Notes: generated by a model not told the origin, from the letters alone. A stretch of DNA of 64,000 nucleotides from Channallabes apus (GCA_030522415.1 CM060118.1:21224651-21288650), one strand, 5' to 3'. Positions 49,355 through 62,839 are shown, numbered from the stretch's first letter. Numbers and translations: made by a program.

Positions 49355-49616
49355 ATTGATTGAAACCTGTGGCCTGCTTAATAATGTGGAACAACCTTCT
49401 TCAGTACGTTTCCTTTAATTGGGCTTATCTGGCAAACTAATTATCACACGTGTCTGAGATTCATTTCAATGATCCAAAGAGCCATCCAGTTTTAAGTTTA
49501 ATTTAAAAACTAAGCATTTAATGTTTATGACACTTACATCCAATTTGCATAATAATTTGGAACGCGGTGTATTGATGTAATCCTAGTAATTTTACTTTGT
49601 TTGTTAGTTATTAATT

Positions 49617-49750
49617 TACTCATCTTCTATAATGCAAATCCTGAGTACAGTGTCACGTAGACCTGGAGTCTATCGCCGGAGACTTAGGGCATGAGGCGGG
49701 TACACCCTGGAGATGGTGCCAATCCATCGCAGGGCAAAAACACAAACACG

Positions 49751-49839
<89 letters not shown>

Positions 49840-49950
49840 CGAGCAATTTGGGAATACCAATTAGCCTATTCTGCAATACCCAGAGAGAACTCACCATGCA
49901 AAGGGAGAACATGCAAACTCCACACACACAGAGGAATCAAACCCTCGACC
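49617..49950 (-). mobile_element. DANA/Mermaid-type SINE, reverse, with long internal CA array
   Basis: On the reverse strand: GGGTTTGATTCCTCTGTGTG, GGAGTTTGCATGTTCTCCCT, GGTATTCCCAAATTGCTCG, the GT array (CA at 49750-49838), GCGATGGATTGGCACCATC, then TATAGAAGATGAG. It lies 46 bases from the right end of the 48.4-49.6 kb transposon. Confidence 0.85.
49750..49838. repeat. CA microsatellite inside the 49.6-49.95 kb SINE
   Basis: About forty-four CA units with one AAAC interruption near 49766. Confidence 0.97.
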
Positions 49951-50665
49951 ATATTTTAACTGACCCCTTTATGGATTTCCACCGTTAATGTCATTATACA
50001 GTATTTTCTATATTTTCTGTATTTTTAAATTCCAAAAATGTCTATAAAGTTATGTGTAATATTGTTACCTCATTTTTAAAGGCATTATCCCATTATTTGC
50101 ACTTTGTGGAAATTTACGGCAAACAAAACTGAGTCTAATCTATGATTAACACCACTGTACAATTCTTTGGTGGTGGTCTGGTGCAGATACTCATTCAGGG
50201 TCACATGCCTGATATAAACCAAAGTCCTTTCACTAGAGCATTTTGTTGACAACTGAAAGGAAAGAGCTGGACCTAGCCCTTGCACATAAAGTTGCCTGAC
50301 CTCTAAAGGAGACTCCATCCCCATCTCATCTTCCCGAAAGCCTAGAGGGGATCCACTGCATACAAAGGATCTAGAGGATGATATGAGAGTTTTCACTGTT
50401 TTCATTACACCAAGCTTGTAGTTTCTATCTGAGAATAATGGCCAGGGGGCTAAGCTGTTTTGTTATTGTGACAGGGTCTTCACACATTATCCCATGAAAA
50501 GGCCACCAGACACCATATATTTTTCTTAAGCCTTTTTACAGCATCAGGGAAAACTTGAGCACATATCTTTGTTATATTTGTGTTTTCTGTAAAGGCACAA
50601 TAAATGACATAATGTCACTACTTAAACTGTGCCTTTTAGGGTATGAATATTTAGGACATGGACAT

Positions 50666-50721
50666 GAGAGAGAGAGAGAGAGGGAGACAGAGAGAGAGCG
50701 AGAGAGAGAGAGAGAGAGAGG

Positions 50722-50762
<41 letters not shown>
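50666..50762. repeat. GA microsatellite
   Basis: GA array with two GGGAGACAG interruptions and one GC substitution, so it looks like a repeated higher-order block. Confidence 0.97.
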
Positions 50763-50767
<5 letters not shown>

Positions 50768-53700
50768 GTATTTAATATTCCATCTTCTAGAATTACTGTC
50801 AGAGATGTTAGAGACTGTAGGTTTGTTTTTAATCCATATACAGTTTATAGTCAGCACTGTCTAGGTCTATTTGTGTCATTAAGTCAGTTTGTGAAAACTG
50901 GATACTCTTAGTGCTGGTGAACAGGTTAGAGAGAACCTGATACATTTTGCACTGCAACAGAGGGGAAAAGCCCTTCAAGGTGCACGTAGATGGCTGGCGT
51001 ATTTGACCGTTCCAAGATAGGTAGGTGTAGGTGTGCCAAATAAAATCACAGCTGAGGGTATTTGTCATAATAACATACTGTATTTTCATCAATTTTCACC
51101 AAAACTATAATGGAATATAGCACACAGGTACTTTAAAATAAAACCTTTAAAAATATGAAAATTAATCAAAATGTTGCTCACTATTACAGAAGTCTATAAA
51201 AAAACATATAAACAGTTCTGCCTAGGACAATGTAATCTGTCTTTCTGAAAAAGTGCCAACGTGTTGTGTGTGTATGTGCATGGCTTTTGGCCTCGAACAT
51301 CTATAAAGCACAGCACAGGCAATCACATCCCACACTAAGCAATAAGAATGAATTTTGCTTAGTACTGAGTGCTTGTTTGATGAATCTGGCCTGTTAAGTT
51401 TATGAAGATCAAATCAGCTCATTGTGTGACTGGACTTACAGCAGAGTGGACCTGCTCAATGCAGCGCCATGAATCCTGGGCTAGGGAGGTGGGTGATAGA
51501 TAGCTGGAGGCTGGCCTCCATCACGCCCCATCCGGCAGGGGCTCCCCACAGCCAGGCTAGAGAGGTTAGAAAGACAGAGGAGGAAGATCAATTCTTTGAG
51601 CACAGGGAGAAATTAGGCATGAAATTAAAGCTAGCTATCGCTGACCGCTGCCTGATCCCCGCTGCAGTTAAGCTTTAACGCCGACAGTTCTGTGCGATAT
51701 CTCAAAGTGCCGGGTCTCTCACATCCGTTTGGCACATCCTGGAGTAGAGGAGAGAAAAGAGACACACACAGACAAAGGCAACGCTATCTGTGTGCTAAGA
51801 TGGCTGCCAGTTTCAGCGCTGATGACCCGCCATTACTTATACTGCTTGAGACCAAGTGCAAGGTCAGTTCAATCTGGCCTTGCCATAAATCAGAGCACTA
51901 GTGGAGACGCCAAGGTTACAGGGCCTGACAGCCATCACTGAGGAGAGGGTATTTATAGATTAGAACCAGGGATGTGTGTATGTGTGTGTGTATGTGTGCT
52001 TGAGTGCGCTTTCATTCCCATTTGCATTCATTGCATTGCATCAACTGTGCACAAGACTGAGCATGAGTAAATGATAATTCACTAGCAATGTCATAGTATT
52101 TAAACACAAGAGTACAGACCGTCATTAGGTTTTGGTGCTCTCATGTGTTTAAATACAGGCATGTAAAAACCGCGCACTAGTAGTGAAAGTATAAAGTCTG
52201 TGTGGTGTGCCCCCTAGAGTCTTATTAAGAGTACTACACATACTACAGCATACTGTTAGTGTACAGCCTGGGAACTATGCATTTACATTTGCAGCATTTG
52301 CCAGACACCCTTATCCTTTTTTAATTGTAGCTTATATTCTTCTACCTTGTGATATTCTCAACTTAGTATGGAAGACTTACTGGAAAATCTTATAAACATT
52401 TTATGTTAATGAAATCCTTGTCACTGAACCTAAATTGTGAACAAAAATATTCTTCTGGGCCTGGGAGACTGTTTTATCTTTGTTTTGACCTTGGGATGGC
52501 AGCCTAGGTTAGATGATTTTGGAAAAGGCTTTTTGGCTCATGAACATCTTTGCATGTGCATGAAGATTCAACAAAAAACTATTCCTCCTTTGCAAGTTTG
52601 AGGCTGCTTACATCTTTATTAAGAAGAAGAAGAAGAAATAATCACAATCCACCAAGTCTACAAAAATGTAATCAGGCTAGAACAAACAGGTCCTAAAAAT
52701 ATGATTAAGATAATATACGATGCTAAAACCTTTTTACTGTGAAATTCAGAAATAAAACAGACAAGTCCTAGAACTGCATGTTTATGTGATTTGTGAGGAC
52801 ATAATACAATATGATATTGTTCCTGCAATTAAGATTGATATATACTATTATAATTGTTGTACTAAAATGTGCAGTGTGTTCTCAGTCCATAGAACAATGA
52901 TCGAAAGCTACTGGGTTATTTTATTCACCCTAAGGGGAAAGTCATTCTGTATGTCAGCACAATTCAAGGATTAGGATGTACTATATCACATTTATTAATG
53001 ATCAAGCACTGCCATACATCAAGCACAGCATCCATTTTTAGAATAAAGCAGTCTGATACTCTGCAAATGAATTTAGTATGTGTCTATAGGCCCCTGACCA
53101 GGATAGAACAGTTACTCTAGATAAATGAACATATAAATTAATTAATATTATGTGTTCTTTTTTTCTGCTTTACTTGGAGTACTGACATTAATTAGTCAGA
53201 TTATTTCATTTTATTTCACCACATAAAAAAATTCTGAGAATACAGATCTCTTTTATGAGTGATACTTAGTTATAAATGACTGGCTTGCTTAGACTTGTTT
53301 AGGGTTTCTTTATGGTCTTTAGGGATCTGAACTCATAGCATTTTAGTGAATGATTTCATCTTAAAATTTTCTCAGGAAAATTATGTGTGAGATAAGAATA
53401 CACCAATGCTGGGATGTACACACACATATTCACACAATAATTTCCACCTATGGATAATTTATCTCAGCCAGTCCACCTACTGGCATGTTTTCGGGACATA
53501 AGAGAAAACCTGAGAATCTAAAATCTTCCCCAGGACACTGAATTTACAATAACCAATGACTATAAAGTTAAATTCAGACATCATTATGTTTTTATTTTGG
53601 AACCATAACCCTTTTATACACAGAGGCATTTCATCAGAGTATAAAAGAACTGTTGGCAAACTATTTCCGGGTACTGCTCACCACAACAAACAAACAGCTA

Positions 53701-54104
53701 AAGAAACATTTGGTAAAAGTTTTTGTTAACAATATTTCTAATTTGGAGGCATAACATCGGGTTAGGTAATGATGTTGAATTCAAAGCACCAGGGTAATTT
53801 ATAAGATGCAGTCTAATAGCGTGCAATGTGCTAGCGATGATTTATTACCTTGTTACACAGGGGAAAAAAGTTGCACTAAAGTTGCGCCTTTTACGTCCAA
53901 CGTGGATACTACTCATGAAATACGCAGATGTAATTTTTTTTAATATTTATTAGAATCTTTCCTCAATGCAATCCACTAGATCATTGGATTGAAGTCTAGC
54001 TGAGTGTCGTCTGTGTGCTTTTCTTACTACATTTCTCCCCCAACAGATTTTTTAGACTAATTGTACTCTAAGTACATGACTCAGTGAACCAGTATCAGCA
54101 TGTA
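50763..54104. other. Unique intergenic sequence
   Basis: No gene or large repeat. The stretch 51400-51700 is GC-balanced and repeat-free and may be conserved. A GAA run lies at 52622-52636. Confidence 0.5.
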
Positions 54105-54702
54105 GTTAGCCAGAACATTATAATCACTGATGTTACAGTGGCACCAGGAACTGGGTGGGATATATTAGGCAGCAAGTGAACATTTTGTCCCTAGAGTTAA
54201 TGTGTTGGAAGCAGGAAAATGGGAGCATAGTATTGCTTCATGCACTTCCATTTTTACCCTGGTGCACCCATCACTCTGGAATACGACCTGAATTCATCAG
54301 ACCACATAATCTTCTTCTATTGCCCGAAAGTCCGATCTTGCAATTCCCTAGCTAACTGAAGCCTTTTTTTCTGATCAGTCTCACTAACAAGTGGTTTCCT
54401 CATTACCACACTGCTGTTTAATCCCAATCCTGTAAGTTATCATAGCTATTAAAAATAGCAGAGTTGATTTTTTAACCAGGCAACTTTACCAAGTGTTAAA
54501 GTGATCTCCATTATTTTTTTTTCCTGACTATATTTCTTTCACAGGGTTGACAGTTGAGCACTATTGTTCCAAGTTTTGAACATGTGTTGAATGGTTCTTA
54601 GCCTACTACCAGCAATTTCAATTCTCTTTAGCTTTTTCTTTTGCTTGATGCATGCCAATTATTTGACCCTTCTGAAATGGCAACTTCTTTGGCCAGACAT
54701 TG
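54105..54702. mobile_element. Mosaic remnant of Tc1-like transposons
   Basis: GTGGGATATATTAGGCAGCA with the following AAGTGAAC (about 54154-54183) and TGTGTTGGAAGCAGGAAAAT (about 54200) match from memory the 5' leader of a common fish Tc1 element in + direction. From about 54290, TTCATCAGACCACATAATC reads like the antisense of a Tc1 transposase, and TTTGGCCAGACATTGTA near 54688-54704 looks like a Tc1 end. The two parts therefore have opposite orientation. No intact frame remains. Confidence 0.45.
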
Positions 54703-55871
54703 TATTAAACAGGTCACTAGCACTGTCCATTGTGTAATAAGACTTCATATGATTTGGCAAACAGAACAAAGCCATATGGGCCAGGTTACTGTTGACTAAA
54801 AAGCCAACTGATTAGATGAGGATTGAAATCTGAAAAATTAACTGTTAGAATTACAAAGTACAAAAAAGTAGCATGAAAAAGGTACTGCACTTGCACTATT
54901 TTTCTTAAATCAATGTGGTACCTATTGTGTATTTATTTTCAGTAAGCTATGACATGCATTGTGGAACCACCTTACTGTATGTCGTAAAGCCAAACAGATT
55001 ATAGCTTTTTATCAATTGAAGAAATGCAATTCTTGAAGTTAATTCTGAGAAGATAAACTTGGTCAGTTTTTCTTTTAGGTTAGAAACAAATGTGCTAAAA
55101 TTAGGAACATTTAGCTTAATGATTTAACAAGCAACATTTGTAGCTTTCATCTATAGTTACTTTACTCTTTGAAAATGATGACAAATTCAAGGAATAGTGC
55201 TAACACATTTATGATGCCTGAACAGCTACTGAATTATTGCTCCCTTCCCTCTTTGCATCCCTTTCTCAGTCTCATCCCTCCCAGTCTTTCCAATTTCATC
55301 CTTTCGCATTTCAACCCCTGGCCATTTCTTTTGTTTTCATTCCAGCAGATTGCTGTCGAATGCGACGCATTCATGTTAGTTAGGGGTTGAGTGGGTGAAA
55401 CGACCATATAAGTGTTTTCTCTCTGTCTTCCTCGACCCATGTGTGCGTGGGACAGGTTTTATGTTGAGCAATGGTAACTGCAGGAGACACAGAAAAAGGT
55501 TTCAGTCTGTTTATAGCCTTCACTCTTTGTTAAAGGTTCACATATATCACTGTTTGTTGACTTGTCTGCAATAGCCATACTCGTCTGGTTTCATAGAGAT
55601 CTTACGATATGATACATTTTCAATAAGCACTACTGTCTGGTTTCAAAGATCCTCGGATCTATGTTATCACCTGTTGGTTTCAAATGTCTTTGTAGAATTT
55701 CAAATTCTTTAGTAATTCATACAGACAGGTATTTAAACCATTTCAAATGGAGATTAGCATATTAAACTTGCTGTTAGCCCTGTAGCCAATCATTCATTCA
55801 TTTATGTTTTCTAAAAGGTCTGGGAGGAAAAAGGACTTTAAAAACCTTGTGCAGACTCAATAAACAATGAT
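54703..55871. other. Unique AT-rich sequence
   Basis: Nothing recognised. Confidence 0.55.
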
Positions 55872-56185
55872 TCCTTTTCTATATCACTTATGCTGTATGA
55901 GGTCGATATAAGGTCATTGGGACCCTGGAGCCTTTCCCAGGTAGCTCAGGGTGCAAGGCAGGGGACACCCTGGATGGGGTGGCAACACATCATGGGGCTG
56001 ATACACACAGTTATACACTATTGTGTATTTCAACCTGTACATTATACAATTTAGAAACACCTATCAACCTATAAAGCATGTCTTTGGAATGTGGGGGAGA
56101 TCAAGAGTAAATGCACAAAATGCATGTCAGATTGATCCCCCTAACCTTAGAGGTGGAAGACAGCATTTCTGAGCTACTGCACACA
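55872..56185 (-). mobile_element. Diverged DANA/Mermaid-type SINE, reverse
   Basis: On this strand: CTGGAGCCTTTCCCAGGTAG, GGGGACACCCTGGATGGGGT, GCATGTCTTTGGAATGTGGG and a degenerate head reaching the CA array at 56180. The order matches a reverse SINE. Confidence 0.65.
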
Positions 56186-56196
56186 GACACACACAC

Positions 56197-56289
<93 letters not shown>
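56180..56289. repeat. CA microsatellite between a SINE head and a MITE
   Basis: About fifty CA units, the longest CA array in the window, running directly into the MITE end at 56288. Confidence 0.97.
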
Positions 56290-56292
<3 letters not shown>

Positions 56293-56763
56293 CTGTGCAA
56301 AAGTCTTCAGCCACCCATCATTATAAATGAAATCAAATTAAGTTAAATGAAACAAATGTTTTACTGTGACATGATACAAAGTGCCTAAATATATAATAAA
56401 ATAATTGTTTGTTTATGTAACAATCTCAGCAGCAACCTTATTTCCCCTCTCATTCTGCTCCAACCACTCAGCATTCAGCATCACCAGTATAATAATCACT
56501 GGCCTGATCATCTGTCATCATCTGTACCTGTTTCTCACTGTTTCATGCCTCAAGTTAGATATTTATAAGCATGAATGCTTCATACATCAACAAAAAACAA
56601 AATCCTCGGAAATTGATCAGGTGCTGGGATGAATTGAAAATTTCAGGGGAAAAAAGTCATTTAGTTTAGTCGTTTAGTGCTTCAGAACCACATTAACAAC
56701 ACAACATAATGTCTGGCAAAATATGAAGAAATAGGTATGGCTCAAACCTTTTGCATAGTACTG
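56288..56763. mobile_element. MITE-like non-autonomous DNA element, terminal inverted repeats
   Basis: The left end CAGTACTGTGCAAAAGTCTT and the right end, whose complement is CAGTACTATGCAAAAGGTTT, form inverted repeats of about 20 bases around 476 bp without a transposase. TA follows the right end at 56764-56765. The left end merges with a long CA array, so the left target copy cannot be seen. The ACTGTGCAAAAGTCTT end is typical of abundant fish Tc1/mariner MITEs. Confidence 0.75.
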
Positions 56764-56765
56764 TA

Positions 56766-59700
56766 ATGCATATATGGTAAATTATTTTCCTCATTTCTCT
56801 TCTGATTGTTAAATTTTCTTGTGATGTTCTATCCAAATGAACACCAGAGGGTGCTCAGGGCACATTTATGTTATGTCAGTCTAGAAAACTCGAACCATTC
56901 TGGTAAAAAAAAAAAACTAATATTTATTCACGAACCATATCAGTGCAGTAATCCTTTTTATTCTATCTATTGCATTGAAATTCATACTTTTTATCCTTAG
57001 TTCCTATATACTATTTAAACTTTATTCTGCATTCTATGTCTTACTTGTGCTTACATACTCCTACCATGGTACAATTCCCACGTGAATCAATAGTTTCACT
57101 GGTTAGCCATATCAGCACTTATGAACCTCATACAAATAAACAAAATCTTTGAGGTTAAACAAAGTTTACATTTTCTTAACACTGGAGTGGGAAAAAAATT
57201 TTTTTTGACTTTGTTGAACCTCTAAGATTTTGAGGTAAGAAATCAAAAAGAAATCAGACTTGTAAAAACTCATTACAAGGTTAGTTGGGGTTATGATCAC
57301 CATGATCACCCCAGGTCATCCTTTATTATTGGATTTCAGGACTTCACGATGTTACCTTTTAGACCAGACCATTCATATAGCACCAAGAGGTAACTGAACA
57401 CTGTGTGTTTGCATTTATTTCATTACAAGTAAGACTTGTGAGAGCGCCCTTAGACTGGAGATTAATAGCCCTCAGTTTCTAGAAGCAAATGTGGAGATCA
57501 CAGATTTCATATAAATATGCAGAATTCTAAGCATTTTCTCTCAGAGGTCATGAGAGAACCAAGACATCAAACCTCCATTCATTTACAAATGTTGGGAGAC
57601 ATTTTACGTCTTAATTTACAACTGCAAAACAATAAGCCAATACACAGTCAGAATACGCAAGGTACGTGTGTCTGAGACCTGTCTTTCCCTTTATACTGCT
57701 CTAAAGGGAGTTTACCTAGAAACCCATTTGAAGTCATTGTACTTCCATTCTTTTTGTGTAGTGGGCCGACATTTCAACGAGCGGTGATAGTTCGCAACTA
57801 CCTGTAATGGTGGAGTACACCCACTAAAAAGAGCATGCTGAATGTCTGCCCGCTACGAATAACAATAAGCACAATTTCCCAGTTTGCATTGTGCTCTGTA
57901 GTCAGTGAGGGTGAGCACGACTCTTTCTCAATCAGACAGGGCATTTCTTTCACTCTTCAGGTGGCACTTTACAGCTCTTTAAAGTGAAAGCAATGAAAGG
58001 TTGTAACCGGCCAGAAGTTATTAAGTGTGCTTGAATGCAAGGGCTTTAACCTTTAATGGTCTAGGTCATCTGTTTGAGATGACCACACAAACCAATTACT
58101 TTTTTTTTTTTTTACATGAATCTAAATTACAATTCAGAAATGGATGTGGTTTAGTTAAGTTAGACCCACTCGAAATGTCTGAACAGTCTACAGGCCTCTT
58201 GTAGGTGCCGTGTTGCCAGAAGCCAAACAAGCAGCTTTTAGTAAGAGTAAAATTCTGCAGTAGTGAAGCACTGGCAGTTACAGTGAGTAGTAAGTAATCG
58301 TGGTGCAAGCTTTTGGGACTGCTTAGCAGCTCTGTGCTGTGGTGTCTGGATCTAATTAACACAGACAAATGAGCACTCCCAATGCAGCAGGTGCTGAAAA
58401 AATGTCCTAATTGTGTGCCGATGAATGGTTTGTATTAAAGGGAATGTTATCTGTTGGTTAAGTGTGTGTATATAAGTAAGTACGTAAGTGTGAGAGCTGT
58501 GTGCTAAAGGACAGGGGCCTCACAAACCATCCCTTATGTCACTGCACTAGTAAAACATTGCCTTAAAGAAGAGAGACAAAGGAAAGAAAATCATACCTGT
58601 ATTTTGGTACTTTATCCTAAATTCATTGCTGCACAGCACACATGCTTTTATTCTCAGTTATTACATCTTTAGTCCACATCATCTTTAGTCCACAGCAAAA
58701 ATTATACATTATCTTTAAGGCAAAAATATGCCTTAAACATAATAAATTAAATTAGCCCATAATATTCAATGTATAATATACACACATAGTAATAAAATGT
58801 GTGGAGGCGGAGTAGAGTTTTTTTATTCTTTCTTTTTACAACAGGAAAGGCTATTCAAACATTAAAGTGTAGATGGCTGGGGAAACATTAACCCCTCTCT
58901 ACCTATTATTCTGTTTTTTTCATCTTAAAGCACATTAATCCAAAACTACTGTTAATTACTAAGTACTAACAGTGAAACGGATTGGAAAGGTTTGTAGTTA
59001 AGAACTGTCAAGTTAGTTTAAAGGGATTAAAGTATCTCCTTCTCCCTAAACCAACACATCCAACACTGTGTGTATAAGTAAGTCTTCTTTAAACAAAGTG
59101 AAATCATTATCCAAGTGTGGGGAGAAAGCTTCTGTCCACTGTTTGTCTGACACATCCTTTGCGTTAAAACAGATGTTTATCACCCGCTTGGAATGTCAGA
59201 CAAATCTGGCATCTTGTAAAAAACAGCTTTATTCAATGTTGATCACTAAGGCGTGGAAATATTGGTTTTAGACCATTGAAGACAGGAACTGTTACTTACA
59301 GGATAATATCTTTAAGGAGGAGCATGGAAGGAAATATTTAAAGCACATTTTTAATGATTTTTTTTTTTACTAGTACCGGTGAAACTATGACGTCTTCTTC
59401 TTCTTCTAAGATCACATTGTTTATTATATTATTTATTATTAATATTTCTGATTTGGAGACAGGTCTCCACTCTATTTCATATAGGCAGACTGCTGTGTAT
59501 AGCTTATACATATTGATATTATGTCTATTTTACTAAAATACATTATTTTGGTATTGTACTTACATGCAGTTCACTATTAATATTCCTTTAATACATTATT
59601 TACCATTATTTCGTTTTGGTTAACTTACATATTTAACTTAAATGTAAATTCTGCCCTTAATTTAAATATGTAAATGCAAAAGTCATTTTCTCAGTCTAGA

Positions 59701-61271
59701 CTCCACAAGTCTAACAGTTAAACAGCAAAATCATTTCCCACCATTATTTATACAAAACAATTTCCCAATAATCACTTTTTTCCCCTCTCTTTAATTAAAT
59801 GATGTGCTCCTTTTGTGTGGCAAAGGGACACATCCCCAGTGACTACACACACACTCATTGTAATACTTCCAATTGACTTTTTCAAAGTAAGCCTAATAAC
59901 ATGTCTTTATACCCAGCAGGGTCTTTTTCATGTCATATTTATGAGCTAGCTACACTTTACATATTCATTCTGTGGGTGTTAAACAATTGCCAGTGGGTTG
60001 CCTCTCTGTCCCCAGTTTTTGCAATGCCACCTATCACTCTGGGTCACAGCTGTGGAACTGGACTGGCACATCACTCAACTGGTCGATGACAGAACACACC
60101 CTGCTCCTCTGCCACACTGATACTAAACTGTTTGTAAACCTTTTTAAAGCTCAATTAAGAACCAACAACTATATGTAGCTATTGTTTCACCTGTCTGAGG
60201 TTGGTCATCCAGAGTAATAAATTACAGTTCAACCCAGACAAGCCCTCCTTAAAATCTGTCCCTGTGCTCTGGCCGTCGCATTACAGAAGTGACATAGTGA
60301 TGTGAAAGTGACATCCACAAACATGAAGAACTGAGGATAGGAGTCACTCTTCTCTAGCCTAACTGTAGTGTGATGATGATGGTAGTGGAAAGATGGGGGT
60401 TGGCTGCAACATCGCTGCAGCCTTCAGCTTTACAGAGCTCGTTGAACACAAACAGAGCATCCCGAGGCTCCGGGAGACAGGCAGGCAGATAGAAGGCCAG
60501 TGATTGATAAGTCTCCCCTGCTAGCACACTGACAGCTCATGTCAAGGATCTAGTGAGCTCCGTATCAAATGTATCAACTGCTCGCCAAAACAGGTCTTAT
60601 TTCAATGACCACCCCCATTCTCTCCTCCTTTTTCCCGCTGGCAATACATCAAAACTCCTATTCAGCCGGTTCATTTGTTAGGCCTCTCTATTTCCTCTCA
60701 ATATAATGTCAGTAATAAATCAAATCATGGCTATGTTGGATGGCTACAGTCTGCTATTGTGAGTTTCTCATGCAGTGAAAATAATTACAGCATTTAACAC
60801 TTGGAATACCCACAGATTATTATCTAATCTAACAGGAAATTATATACTATTGTCTGACATGACTTTTGTTTCCATAGGGGCATCATTATTAAGGACCTAC
60901 TCAGCAAAACCGAGAAGAAATGATCTGTTAAGGAAAGTGATGGGGTAGTTCTTCAAGGTGGCCCATATGTAAGTGGTAACAAAGATGCTATTTGACACTG
61001 AAGGCTATTTCTGGGGGCTTTGATAAGAGGTTTTTGAGCTGGTTGGGTGGCGGAGAGGGCAGAGGGGTGACACTGAAAGACAGGGCAGCGTGTGAGAAAA
61101 AGAGAGAGAAGGGCAGCAGGGTCCAGTACAGGGTTATCAGGACGTTAAAATATCTGGCTCCCTCTGTCAGCAGAGCAGGGTGATTAACACATCGACAGCC
61201 TCGAACTGGAAGACAGGCGGGCAGAGGGGTGAGAGTGGAGAGATAACAAGACTGATTGACGTATGAAGGGT
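56766..61271. other. Unique intergenic sequence
   Basis: No gene recognised. GC-balanced repeat-free parts at 60240-60560 and 60560-60740 look like possible non-coding conserved DNA. Confidence 0.5.
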
Positions 61272-61272
61272 G

Positions 61273-61320
<48 letters not shown>

Positions 61321-61330
61321 AAGAGAGAGA
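61272..61330. repeat. GA microsatellite
   Basis: About twenty-three GA units, then GCAAGAGAGAGA. Confidence 0.97.
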
Positions 61331-62566
61331 ATGCCACTGGAATGCACTGTTGTTCACCCCACCCCTCTCAGTGTCTTGCATTTACCCTGTACGACTGCAC
61401 ATTCTTAAAAACACTCCTGACAGTTCAGCCACCATCGTTCTAAATAGCCCAGGCTGACCAAATTAGGTATTTAAAGGGATCATGGTAAATATAAAGATAT
61501 TTCATTAAAAACAATGATATAACAATCAAATGTTTTTAAATAAAGATACACAATGATCTAAGGTTACATTCTGTACTTAAGTAAGATTCATTTTGCTAGG
61601 TCAGATCATATCAATAAATACTACATGTAAACAATCCATTTAAAAATGACAACAAAAAAACATGCAAACATTCTAAACTATTATAAGGCCTTATTCATGA
61701 AGGGTCATGTTGACACATTTAGGCCCCTGTTGAATTTAACAAGCTCTCTATTCAATAGACATCCGAGGCCCACTTGAGCTTTGGCCTCTGAGAGGTAGCT
61801 GGTTAAGCATGTCACTTAATCTAGCCTAATAGAACTTGCTTCATATCCTACATAATCAGAGACTGAGTGTGGTCTAGAGATAAGCTCTCTTCTTTACCTA
61901 CTGGCCATTCACTGCCTGTTATCTAAGTTTTATCAGAGTTTATTTCACGTATCCTTTCTCCTCATTGAAATACATTTTCAAAGGTTCTATCAGACGTTGA
62001 GAAAAGTTCAATTACCAATAAATATCTGTAATTCAAGGGTATGGAAATCTGTCCTCTGCTAAAGTGAAGCTGATCTTTGGCCTCTTTGCAGCAAGGTCAT
62101 CCAATACTTTAGATGTTAAAGCATAGCACATGGGGTTCATTTCTGGACCATGCCTATGTCAGGTCTAATTGGTTCCCCAGGTTGTCTGCGTAGGTAACAT
62201 CTTGTTTCCATGCTAATGATGCTTCACTTTGGTTTTACAGCTGCAAAAAGACAGGAGGGGTTAGAGGGTCAGGCGAGGTGTGAGGATGGCAGGCCTTCAC
62301 CCTGCTCATGTTGCCTCTCAAACTGACCTCAACACAATGTGGATACAAGCATAGCTTTTACTGCCGGAACATTTGGGTTAGCTTGTGTTAGTGGCATGCA
62401 GTGTTATGTTAGCCTGACTTATGACTTAAATTGCTATCAGTGCGAATAATTGTGGCTATAATTTTGGAGTGTTTTTGCAATGGATTGTTTAAGTCACTTT
62501 ATTTAAAAATGATACACAATTCTACTCTAATTGTTTTGTGATTTTATAAATGACGGCCATTCTATT
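61331..62566. other. Unique intergenic sequence
   Basis: Nothing recognised. Confidence 0.55.
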
Positions 62567-62740
62567 TATTCATTCATTCATTCATTTTCTGTACCGCTTT
62601 ATCCTTATATACAGGGTCGCGGGGGCCTGGAGCCTATCCCAGGAAACTTAGGGCACAAGGCGGGGTACACCCTGGACAGGGTGCCAATCCATCGCAGGGC
62701 ACACACACATACTCACATACGCACACTCATTCACACACTC
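62567..62740 (-). mobile_element. DANA/Mermaid-type SINE 3' half, reverse
   Basis: TTCATTCATTCATTCATTTT (the tail in reverse), TACCGCTTTATCCTTATA, GGAGCCTATCCCAGGAAACT, GTGCCAATCCATCGCAGGGC and a short interrupted CA run are present. The 5' half is missing. Confidence 0.85.
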
Positions 62741-62839
62741 AATTTATTTATTTATTTTTACATCACATTGCCTTTATTTCCTGGTTTGGATGGGCAATTG
62801 TAATTTTTCAATAACCAGCATGGATTTTACCATAAACGG

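Larger units (their letters stand above)
48425..49569 (-). mobile_element. Internally deleted Tc1/mariner-type element with TA target site
   Basis: The ends CACTGCGTTCCAAATTATTA and its near-exact complement CACCGCGTTCCAAATTATTA are flanked by TA at 48423-48424 and 49570-49571. An inner copy of the GTTCCAAATTATTATGCA motif lies near 48632-48650, so the end is duplicated internally. The reverse strand carries a broken transposase. A TA microsatellite (48570-48594) has grown inside the element. Confidence 0.85.
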
